Positions 56,726 to 64,000 of a stretch of 64,000 nucleotides of DNA are shown here, piece by piece. Both the position numbers and the translations under genes were made by a program. Below the pieces are notes generated by a model. That model had not been told where the DNA came from, searched no databases, and saw only the letters and a program-made list of their open reading frames with translations. Each line of letters begins with the position of its first letter. The first letter of the stretch is position 1. This DNA comes from Sphingobacteriia bacterium (GTDB lineage: Bacteria; Bacteroidota; Bacteroidia; Chitinophagales; Chitinophagaceae). The stretch is taken from positions 1 through 64,000 of the forward strand of contig JAECQP010000012.1 in assembly GCA_015999745.1 (NCBI GenBank), given 5' to 3'.

Positions 56726-57451
56726 ATGGATACTAATAACCGGATTATTCCGGCAAAAGAACCCGTGTTTCTGGAAGGTCCGCGACCCAGGAGAAAGGAA
56801 TTGGTCTTTGCATGGAATGTGTTTACGCAGTTTATTAAGGGTTTCAGGACATTGCACTTTGTAGGCCCTTGCATCACCGTATTCGGCAGCGCGCGCTTTC
56901 ATGAGGGGCATCCCTATTATGAAAATGCCAGAAAAATTGGCAAAATGATATCGGAACTGGGTTTTACCACCATGACAGGAGGTGGCCCCGGCATCATGGA
57001 AGGGGCCAACCGGGGGGCTTTTGAAAATGGCGGAACTTCGGTGGGGGTGAATATTAAATTGCCTTTTGAACAGCATCCAAACCATTATCTCACCAAATCC
57101 ATCACCTTCGACTACTTCTTTATCCGGAAAGTATTGCTGGTCAAATATTCCTATGCGTTCATTATCTTACCCGGCGGCTTTGGTACCATGGATGAGTTGT
57201 TTGAAACCATTACACTGATCCAGACCAAAGTGATCTATGATTTTCCGGTGGTGCTGTTTGGAACGGAGTATTATGCCCCCCTGCGGGCGGTCATTGATGA
57301 TATGGCCGTAAAAGGCTCCATCTCTGAAAATGATAAGAAGTTAATCCTGTTCACCGATGATGTGGATGAAGCCATGAATTTTATTGCATCCTATATTAAG
57401 AAGACCTTCAAGGTGAAATATCGTTTCCACCGGTACTGGTTGTTTGAGTAG
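56726..57451 (+). CDS. LOG family protein (TIGR00730)
   Basis: The 241-residue protein has the lysine-decarboxylase-like Rossmann fold of LOG enzymes: ITVFGSARFHEGHPYYENA near residues 50-68, the PGGGxGT-type loop as MTGGGPGIMEGANRGAF, and the second motif LPGGFGTMDELFE. Such enzymes release a free base from a nucleoside 5'-monophosphate, as in cytokinin activation; bacterial homologues often act as AMP or other nucleosidases. The substrate is not known here. Confidence 0.9.
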   Translation: MDTNNRIIPAKEPVFLEGPRPRRKELVFAWNVFTQFIKGFRTLHFVGPCITVFGSARFHEGHPYYENARKIGKMISELGFTTMTGGGPGIMEGANRGAFENGGTSVGVNIKLPFEQHPNHYLTKSITFDYFFIRKVLLVKYSYAFIILPGGFGTMDELFETITLIQTKVIYDFPVVLFGTEYYAPLRAVIDDMAVKGSISENDKKLILFTDDVDEAMNFIASYIKKTFKVKYRFHRYWLFE

Positions 57452-57591
57452 GGGTTTAGGCTATGTCAAGTAAATATGCCTACTATAAGATACTGATTGG
57501 GAAAGATGGTATAATATTGATGAGATATGAAGGAACAGAAGGTAATAGTCATTTATACAAGGCTTTATCACAAAACCTCCGATAATATTAC

Positions 57592-59406
57592 ATGAAAAAC
57601 ATTTTTTTCTTCCTGATTTTACTGCTTTCCGCTTCGGAGAGTTTTGGGTCTTATGAAGATGGAAAAGTATTCTTTGTGCCTGCACGTCAATCTTTCGCGA
57701 TGCATGCGCCGATTGAAATGGGGTTGCAACTATTTATCCAAAAATCTTCAGAAACCCCTCTGCCATGCAATCTGGATATTTTTGACAGCAGCATGAATTT
57801 GGTGTATAGTGGCAGATATGCGATTGGTAAAGATCTGCTGACCATACGTGTATCCTTGCCTGATCACTGCAGGCCCGGTTATTACCTGATGAATGCCTAT
57901 CTCAGCCATGCTGACCTGGATAATGCAAACAATCTGGATCAGGTGTTGATTTATTACGGGGCCAACACGATGCCTGCTGTAAAAGAAACCAAACGGGCTT
58001 TTATAGTTGCAATGCCGGAAAGCGACAGGCTGCTTACTAATTTTACCAATCGCTTTATTGTTCAGATCAGCAACCAGGACACTGTGCCTGTTATCCGGGA
58101 TTTTTTTGTCCGAAACCAGGAGGGATTATTAATAGCCAAAGGAAAAACGAATCGTTCGGGAATAGCTTTGGTGGATATTCCCAATATCAGGAATGACTAT
58201 TACACGATAACAGCCGAGAATTGTGAGCCAATTACTTTGTCCGGCTTTACTGATACTGGTTTTGCTATCCAGTTTAAGGAAATGGAGCAACTGTCAGTTT
58301 CTATATTAAAAGCTGAGCTGGAGCCATTACTAAACCCCATACTGAGGGTTTATTTAGATACGGTATTAATCAGTGAGGCCGCATTAAATTTTGAAACGGA
58401 TATTGGTATTATTGAAACAAAGATCGATATACCCGGGATCTATGGTGAATTGCTCCAATTCAGGCTGGTCAATTCCGCCGGCGCTTTGCTTACACAACAA
58501 TATTATTGGTTGAATAAAGAGGCTGCAAGTGTGGCTGTCTTCATCAAAGGCCTGAGTAGCCGCGAGCCAACTTTTACCGAGCCCGTCAATCCGGCATTTA
58601 AGCTCCATTTTCAAACATCCATACCTCCCGGTGAGTTGATCTCCTATCAATTGCTTGATTCGGGTAAGGCCATCATGGGGCTGGGTCAGGTGGCTGTTAA
58701 TAAGGATGGTTTTTTGGAAATCGTTGATTGTGACTTTTATGGAAAAGCATCCGTCTCGTTCTTTGTAAACCGTAAGCATGCAAGGAACCCTATTACCCCT
58801 GGTTCTCCCCTGCAATGGCGCAATGCCTTTATTCAGCGCTCATCCGGATATTTTCCCGGTGGCTTGGTGCTATCCGGAAAACGCAAACTTTCCAACGCCC
58901 CTGTAAGCGACACTTTCCTGAGCAGTACCGGGTTGCAACCAGTGTTGGTGAAAGGTCGTAGTAAATCACGTAATCAGGAAATGGAAGAAAGATATGTGGC
59001 AAACGGTATGTTCAGAAGCCCCTTGAGCCGGGATCTTATCGTAGAAGACGATGCTTCCGCGATCAATTATAATAATCGGTTTAAGGAATACCTGCAAAAA
59101 TATTTTGCGGGATTACAAATTGTAGGAGATGAACTAAAATACCGAAACGGGCATGTGGAAATTTATGTTGATGAATCGCTGGGAAAAGATCCACCGGAAT
59201 CTATGTCGGATATCGCTTATATCAAATTTATCAAAGGTTCTCTCCGGGGCATTAATCCCAGCAAAAATGCCGGCCCTCTGTCGCCCGGAGCGGCTTATGA
59301 TGTTGGCGTTACTGCTTATGTAGCTGTTTACACCAAGAAATATGATCCCAATGGAAACAATGGCATTGTAAGAATTGACCTGGAAGTGGATGGCTTTAGA
59401 AACTAA
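57592..59406 (+). CDS. Secreted MG2-like protein with TonB plug domain but no barrel
   Basis: The 604-residue protein has a signal peptide (about 1-19, ending SFG). Residues about 20-400 are beta-rich, in the style of the MG2/macroglobulin-like region found in Chitinophagaceae proteins that carry TonB plugs. Near residues 435-560 there is a plug-like domain: LQPVLVKGRSKSRNQE, then IYVDESLGKDP and a SDIAYIKFIKG segment like the VEVLKG end of plug domains. No outer-membrane barrel follows, and the protein ends soon after. I infer a periplasmic or surface partner protein; function is unknown. It stands alone. Confidence 0.7.
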   Translation: MKNIFFFLILLLSASESFGSYEDGKVFFVPARQSFAMHAPIEMGLQLFIQKSSETPLPCNLDIFDSSMNLVYSGRYAIGKDLLTIRVSLPDHCRPGYYLMNAYLSHADLDNANNLDQVLIYYGANTMPAVKETKRAFIVAMPESDRLLTNFTNRFIVQISNQDTVPVIRDFFVRNQEGLLIAKGKTNRSGIALVDIPNIRNDYYTITAENCEPITLSGFTDTGFAIQFKEMEQLSVSILKAELEPLLNPILRVYLDTVLISEAALNFETDIGIIETKIDIPGIYGELLQFRLVNSAGALLTQQYYWLNKEAASVAVFIKGLSSREPTFTEPVNPAFKLHFQTSIPPGELISYQLLDSGKAIMGLGQVAVNKDGFLEIVDCDFYGKASVSFFVNRKHARNPITPGSPLQWRNAFIQRSSGYFPGGLVLSGKRKLSNAPVSDTFLSSTGLQPVLVKGRSKSRNQEMEERYVANGMFRSPLSRDLIVEDDASAINYNNRFKEYLQKYFAGLQIVGDELKYRNGHVEIYVDESLGKDPPESMSDIAYIKFIKGSLRGINPSKNAGPLSPGAAYDVGVTAYVAVYTKKYDPNGNNGIVRIDLEVDGFRN

Positions 59407-59524
59407 GTTTGTTGGTTTTTCTTGAACGAATAATCATACAAGCCAGTTGAACAAAGCCGAGAAAGTTCCTCGTAATTATATGAAATCTGGTTTGACAGCT
59501 ACGAAATTGCTGAATTTATAGATG

Positions 59525-60520
59525 TTATTGGTTATTGCTATTAATCAAGTTTACGACCACTTTTACCATAATATCCTTCTCATCCGGTTTGCTTTCCGCT
59601 ATCATTAAGGTAAGCGCAACCAGTGCATTATCGGCAATCTTTCGGCTGCCATCCTTTTTGTACAAAATTCCGTTCTTTTCAAGGAACCACACAAACAGGA
59701 ATGCGGCAATACGTTTGTTGCCATCAGAAAAGGAATGGTTCTTAATAACAAAATAAAGCAAATTGGCTGCTTTTTCTTCTATGCTTGGATATACAAACTC
59801 GCCACCGAATGTTTGGTAAATAGCGGCCAGCGAACCTTGAAAAGATTCGTCTTTTTCATTACCAAAAAGCGTACTCCCCCCAAATTTATGCCTTAATCCG
59901 TCAATGGCTTTCATGGCTTCGGAATAAGTGATCTGGAACAATTCTTCTCTTGTGGTGGCACCAATTTCCAATACCTGATGGTCATACCTGTCAAGCACAT
60001 CAAGAGCGTAGGTATAATCGGTAAGAACTTTCAATAATCCAGTGGCTTCATCGGAATTGAGTGGTTGTGCTTCGATCACATTTCCCAGCAGCTTTACCGC
60101 CTGTTTCAGGCTTTCTAGCTGCCCTGCCTGTTCTTTTAAGCATTTTTCGTTGATGGAATACCCTTTAATCAGATAATTTTTAAGTACTTTATTTGCCCAA
60201 ATACGGAATTGTGTACCATTTTGTGATTTTACCCGGTAGCCCACTGAAATAATCACGTCCAAAGAATAATATTCAATTTTTCGCTTGACGGATCGTTTTC
60301 CCTCTTTTTGAACTGTCAAGGATTCCTTGACAGTTGCCTCCCTGTCCAATTCCTGTTCATTAAAAATGTTCTTTATATGCAAACTCATATTCTGCTTAGT
60401 CTGCTGAAATAACTGCTGCATTTGGCTTTGGGTTAACCATACAGTTTCGTCTTCCAGTTTCACATCAATGGCGGTTTGGCCATCCGGTGCCTGGTATATA
60501 ATGATTTCACCTGTTTGCAT
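59525..60520 (-). CDS. RhuM-like protein fused to a Fic/Doc domain
   Basis: The 331-residue protein begins with the RhuM (virulence protein) domain: ETVWLTQSQMQQLFQQTKQNMSLHI (25-49), REATVKESLTVQKEGKRSV and YSLDVIISVGYRVKS, and FRIWANKVLKNYLIKGY. The C-terminal part (about 165-331) is a Fic/Doc domain with the motif HSFSDGNKRIAAF (H262 to R270). The motif ends GNKR, as in Doc, and not GNGR as in AMPylating Fic. So the activity could be Doc-like phosphorylation or something else. No antitoxin gene is evident beside it. It is probably a toxin-like element acquired by transfer. Confidence 0.85.
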   Translation of the reverse strand: MQTGEIIIYQAPDGQTAIDVKLEDETVWLTQSQMQQLFQQTKQNMSLHIKNIFNEQELDREATVKESLTVQKEGKRSVKRKIEYYSLDVIISVGYRVKSQNGTQFRIWANKVLKNYLIKGYSINEKCLKEQAGQLESLKQAVKLLGNVIEAQPLNSDEATGLLKVLTDYTYALDVLDRYDHQVLEIGATTREELFQITYSEAMKAIDGLRHKFGGSTLFGNEKDESFQGSLAAIYQTFGGEFVYPSIEEKAANLLYFVIKNHSFSDGNKRIAAFLFVWFLEKNGILYKKDGSRKIADNALVALTLMIAESKPDEKDIMVKVVVNLINSNNQ

Positions 60521-60691
60521 ATAACTTTCTTTTATGGTCGCGTTATTATTGAACGTGTGTAATTTTTCCAGAAGTTACAGTGCAAAAATAGAAGCTGATC
60601 ATTCAGTTTATTTGAAGTATTTTATACTGGATTCAAGTCGCAAACAGGCACGGACCAAAGGGTTGTTCGTGTTTTAGGCTATCGTTCTAAC

Positions 60692-61522
60692 TCATTGATA
60701 TACAGTAGGGGTAAATTTCCCCGCCTGGAACGTATAACCTAAACTCAGGATCATGATATAGGAGCCGAATGCTTCTTTGGCTTTTCCTTCATATACTTTC
60801 AGGCCACTGTAACGGGCATAGTCCACTTTGCTGGCGTATTCCAGGAATACATGTTTGTAGAAAGTGGCTCTGATAGCGCCTTCCGCACCCACATTCCATC
60901 CGCCTAACTGGAACCCGTCTTTATTGGCTTTGCCGAACAGGGTGTTTTCTACGTGAGGAATCACCGGGCCGATACCGGCTTTTCCGAGGAAGTCTACTTT
61001 TACATTGCCATTGAGGCTTTCATAGATCTTCCATCTTTTTACGATGTTGAACAGCAAAAAGTTGGCGCCGTTGTTCAGGTAATAATTGAATCCGTTGCCT
61101 TTGGAGAAGAGCACACTGGTATCCACTGCCCTGCCACCCAGGGTTCCCACCACACGGGCAGTCTGTCCATCGGTCAGGATATGTTTGGTATGGTCGAAAT
61201 TGATTTCAAAGCCCAGGTTTTTCTTCTTATTGAAGAAATATCCCAAACGGTAACTGTACTGCGGGATGCTGATGGGTTTTTTCAGCAGGTCCTTGTCCCA
61301 TCCCGGATTGTCGTGAGACGTCATGCCGGTCATGGTGTAATTATTGCTGAGAGAAGGCTGGTTAACGTGCAGGTCGGAATTGGTATACCACTCTTTGTTG
61401 TAGCCCCAGGCAAAATAAAACTCACCCTTTCTTTCTTTCTTCACTTTTTGATCCTGCTTATCCTGGGCCTGTGCCAATACAGGCAACAACAGGATGGCCA
61501 GCGCCATCTTTACGTTTTTCAT
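60692..61522 (-). CDS. Small outer-membrane beta-barrel-like protein
   Basis: The 276-residue protein has a signal peptide (about 1-19, ending AQA) and a short charged linker (KQDQKVKKERKG), then strands with a GEFYFAWGYNKEWYT start that is common in Bacteroidota outer-membrane proteins. Alternating strands continue to a final YIMILSLGYTFQAGKF. No catalytic motif is visible. It is likely an eight- to twelve-strand barrel of unknown role. It lies between the RhuM-Fic gene and metH on the same strand. Confidence 0.65.
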   Translation of the reverse strand: MKNVKMALAILLLPVLAQAQDKQDQKVKKERKGEFYFAWGYNKEWYTNSDLHVNQPSLSNNYTMTGMTSHDNPGWDKDLLKKPISIPQYSYRLGYFFNKKKNLGFEINFDHTKHILTDGQTARVVGTLGGRAVDTSVLFSKGNGFNYYLNNGANFLLFNIVKRWKIYESLNGNVKVDFLGKAGIGPVIPHVENTLFGKANKDGFQLGGWNVGAEGAIRATFYKHVFLEYASKVDYARYSGLKVYEGKAKEAFGSYIMILSLGYTFQAGKFTPTVYQ

Positions 61523-61547
61523 TTTGCAAATATCGGCAATAATTGGC

Positions 61548-64000
61548 TTATTCCAAGACCGGGCTTAACCATCTTTCTGCAGTGGGCAGATCCATGCTTT
61601 TCCGGTTGGCATAGTTGTTCAACTGGTCTTTTTGGATCTTCCCGATACCAAAATACTGGCACTGCGGATGTGAGAAATACCAGCCGCAAACAGAAGCGGC
61701 CGGATACATGGCCAGGCTCTCCGTAAGGGTAATGCCGGCTGCTTTTTCTGCATTCAGCAGCTCGAATAATTTGTATTTCTCCGTATGGTCCGGACAGGCA
61801 GGGTATCCCGGCGCGGGTCTGATGCCGGTGTATTGTTCCTTAATCAGTTGTTCATTGGTGAGCTGTTCATTGGTATCATATGCCCAGAACTCCTTCCTGG
61901 TTCTCAGGTGCAGGGCTTCTGCAAAGGCTTCGGCTAAACGGTCGGCCAGGGCCTGCAGCATGATTTTATTATAATCGTCGTGGGCGGTTACATATTGATT
62001 TAAATGTGGTTCAATTCCATGAATGCTTACTGCAAATGCCCCGATATAATCTGCCATTTCCGGGTTGGTTCCGGCTGGCTTGATGAAGTCTGCCAGGGAC
62101 AGGTTCGGTTGTCCGGGTGCTTTTTTAACCTGTTGTCTCAAAAATTGTAATTCAACCGGCGCTGCATGTTCTCCGGGTTTTACGGTTACTGCATCGTCTT
62201 CGGAAGCGGCTTCCCAGAAACCAATCACCCCCTTTGCGTTCAGCCATTTCTCTGCGATCATTTGATCGAGCATGGCATTGGCATCTTTGTATAATTTGGT
62301 GGCTTCCACGCCTACTACCTGGTCGGTCAGGATCTCCGGAAAATTCCCATGCATTTCCCAGGTAATGAAAAACGGTTTCCAGTCTATAAAACTGCGGAGT
62401 TCGCTGAGATCGTAATTGTCGAATACCATGGTGCCGAGGACTCCGGGTTTAACAGGCTGGTAGCTGCTCCAATCGATGGCTGTTTTGTTGTTTAATGCGT
62501 CTTCGTAAGAAAGATATTGTTTAACCGGTTTCCGGTTCTCAAAATCTGTTTTGAGTTTTGCATACGCTGTTTTCAGTTCGGACAGGAACGGCGCTTTCTG
62601 TTCCTTACTCAGCAGGGAACCTGCAACCGTTACGCTCCTGGATGCATCCAGTACATGCACTACCCCCTCTTCAAATTCCGGCGCAATTTTTACTGCGGTA
62701 TGAATTCTGGAAGTGGTGGCGCCACCGATCATCAGCGGTTGCTTCATGTTTCTGCGCTTCATTTCTTTGGCGATATGCACCATCTCGTCTAAAGAAGGGG
62801 TAATCAGCCCGCTCAGACCAATGATATCGGCTTTTTCTCTTTCGGCTGCATCCAGGATCTTGTCTGCCGGAACCATTACGCCCAGGTCTACAATATCATA
62901 CCCATTACAACCGAGTACCACACCTACAATGTTCTTACCAATATCATGCACATCCCCTTTTACGGTAGCCAATAATATTTTGGCGGCACCTGCGGTTTCT
63001 TCATTCATGGTGCCTGCGGCAATATGGGCATTCTTTCTGTCTTCTTTTTCCTGTTCAATATAAGGCGTGAGCACTGCAACACTTCTCTTCATTACGCGTG
63101 CGCTCTTTACCACCTGTGGTAAAAACATTTTACCTGCGCCAAAGAGATCGCCTACAATGTTCATTCCGTTCATTAAAGGACCTTCAATTACATCCAGTGG
63201 TTGGGGATATTTTAATCTTGCTTCTTCCGTATCGGCCTCAATATAATCGGTGATACCATTGATCAGGGAATGGGCCAGTCGTTTCTCCACGGGTTCTGCT
63301 CTCCACGCTTCATTCTTCACTTCCACCTTGCCCTTGGCTTTTACTGTTTCAGCAAGTGTAATCAGTTTTTCGGTGGCTTCATTATTGCTGTTGTTCCTGT
63401 TCAGGATCACATCTTCACAGTGTTCGCGCAGGGTAGGTTCTATTTCGTCATATACCACCAACTGTCCTGCATTTACAATACCCATGTCCATGCCTGCTTT
63501 GATGGCATGCAACAGGAATACGGAGTGAATGGCTTCGCGTACATGATCGTTTCCGCGGAAAGAAAAAGATACATTGGATACACCGCCGCTTACCTTGGTA
63601 AGGGGCATGGCTTTTTTGATTTCCCGGGTTGCTTCAATAAAATCCACCGCGTAATTGTTGTGCTCCTCAATGCCGGTGGCTACAGCAAATATGTTCGGAT
63701 CAAAAATAATATCCTGCGGATCGTATCCTACCTGTTTGGTGAGAATGGTGTAGGCCCTTTTGCAGATCTCTATCTTTCTGTCTTTGGTGTCTGCCTGTCC
63801 TGCTTCATCAAAAGCCATTACAATCACTGCAGCGCCATAAGCTTTACAGATATGCGCCTGTTCTATGAATTTCGCTTCTCCTTCCTTCATGGAGATGGAG
63901 TTTACAATGCTTTTTCCCTGTACACATTTCAGGCCGGCTTCAATGATCTCAAACTTGGAGCTGTCGATCATGATTGGAATCTTAGCGATATCCGGTTCGC
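61548..64000 (-). CDS. metH: Methionine synthase (MetH), N-terminal end outside the window
   Basis: The frame runs to the right window edge, so the start and part of the pterin domain are missing. Visible are most of the methyltetrahydrofolate-binding domain (up to about residue 185 of the 807 counted from the first in-frame ATG at 63971), the cobalamin cap domain (about 195-290), the B12-binding Rossmann domain with the cobalt-ligand histidine in [15 protein letters not shown] and VVDLG-type strand, then the AdoMet reactivation domain (about 480-807; [15 protein letters not shown] and [16 protein letters not shown]). The enzyme makes methionine from homocysteine with methyl-B12 in the cytosol. 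Whether the homocysteine domain is in the same gene cannot be told. Confidence 0.93.
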   Translation of the reverse strand, partial: EPDIAKIPIMIDSSKFEIIEAGLKCVQGKSIVNSISMKEGEAKFIEQAHICKAYGAAVIVMAFDEAGQADTKDRKIEICKRAYTILTKQVGYDPQDIIFDPNIFAVATGIEEHNNYAVDFIEATREIKKAMPLTKVSGGVSNVSFSFRGNDHVREAIHSVFLLHAIKAGMDMGIVNAGQLVVYDEIEPTLREHCEDVILNRNNSNNEATEKLITLAETVKAKGKVEVKNEAWRAEPVEKRLAHSLINGITDYIEADTEEARLKYPQPLDVIEGPLMNGMNIVGDLFGAGKMFLPQVVKSARVMKRSVAVLTPYIEQEKEDRKNAHIAAGTMNEETAGAAKILLATVKGDVHDIGKNIVGVVLGCNGYDIVDLGVMVPADKILDAAEREKADIIGLSGLITPSLDEMVHIAKEMKRRNMKQPLMIGGATTSRIHTAVKIAPEFEEGVVHVLDASRSVTVAGSLLSKEQKAPFLSELKTAYAKLKTDFENRKPVKQYLSYEDALNNKTAIDWSSYQPVKPGVLGTMVFDNYDLSELRSFIDWKPFFITWEMHGNFPEILTDQVVGVEATKLYKDANAMLDQMIAEKWLNAKGVIGFWEAASEDDAVTVKPGEHAAPVELQFLRQQVKKAPGQPNLSLADFIKPAGTNPEMADYIGAFAVSIHGIEPHLNQYVTAHDDYNKIMLQALADRLAEAFAEALHLRTRKEFWAYDTNEQLTNEQLIKEQYTGIRPAPGYPACPDHTEKYKLFELLNAEKAAGITLTESLAMYPAASVCGWYFSHPQCQYFGIGKIQKDQLNNYANRKSMDLPTAERWLSPVLE

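Noticed and set aside
1..64000. CRISPR array, tRNA, rRNA or intact insertion sequence
   Set aside because: I read the gaps for spaced direct repeats, cloverleaf-like segments and transposase motifs and found none that I could support.

Overview
The window looks like a chromosome segment of a Bacteroidota bacterium, most likely of the family Chitinophagaceae. The evidence is DUF6266 and DUF5675 proteins, a TIGR02757 protein, a DUF4286 protein, a Bacteroidota-type order coaX / outer-membrane protein / lptC, barrel-less TonB-plug proteins, and many promoters with the Bacteroidota -7 box TAnnTTTG. Base composition is moderate in the core genes. It is visibly more AT-rich in two accessory gene pairs (3.07-5.06 kb and 14.7-16.4 kb). 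No rRNA, tRNA, CRISPR array or intact insertion sequence was recognised.

Left, accessory part (1-16.4 kb). A DUF6266 protein cut by the window edge is followed by a terminator. Next come a DUF5675 protein with two tiny membrane proteins and an RteC-like protein. A translationally coupled DUF262 + HEPN pair (3073-5063) looks like a defence module. Then comes a tightly coupled glycan cassette (5248-10000): a GT32 glycosyltransferase, a three-domain protein (GT25 + sulfotransferase-like + GH16) and a NodU/TobZ-type carbamoyltransferase. This cassette is the most unusual content of the window. After it lie a decayed membrane-protein fragment, a DUF2306 gene broken by a one-base frameshift, a TPR lipoprotein, an AAA/DUF4143 ATPase and an ImmA/IrrE + PIN-like pair.

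Core metabolism and envelope (16.5-45 kb). This holds a YjjG-like HAD phosphatase, an SDR, an LpxH-like phosphoesterase coupled to a glycosyltransferase, an FAA-hydrolase/flavin reductase pair and a secreted GH9-NodB enzyme. A long minus-strand run follows (TIGR02757, serine hydrolase, cystathionine gamma-synthase/lyase, ACP phosphodiesterase, alpha/beta hydrolase, polysaccharide deacetylase, GT2, GT87). Then come a deoxyhypusine-synthase-like enzyme, an M28 peptidase, rpiB, tatC, a CNNM/CorC protein, an ECF sigma / anti-sigma / surface-protein operon, an aldo/keto reductase, and the coaX / outer-membrane protein / lptC operon.

Right part (45-64 kb). A surface-polysaccharide neighbourhood holds several GT2 enzymes, a GT4, an O-antigen ligase-like membrane protein and a methyltransferase, with meaB set among them. 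It is followed by a PLP enzyme with a twin-arginine leader, ribosomal protein THX, HU with a clear promoter and terminator, DUF4286, exonuclease III, a LOG-family protein, a plug-domain protein, a RhuM-Fic/Doc fusion, a small outer-membrane protein and the C-terminal two thirds of methionine synthase, which runs off the right edge.

All family calls come from reading the translated sequence and recognising motifs. No database search was run.
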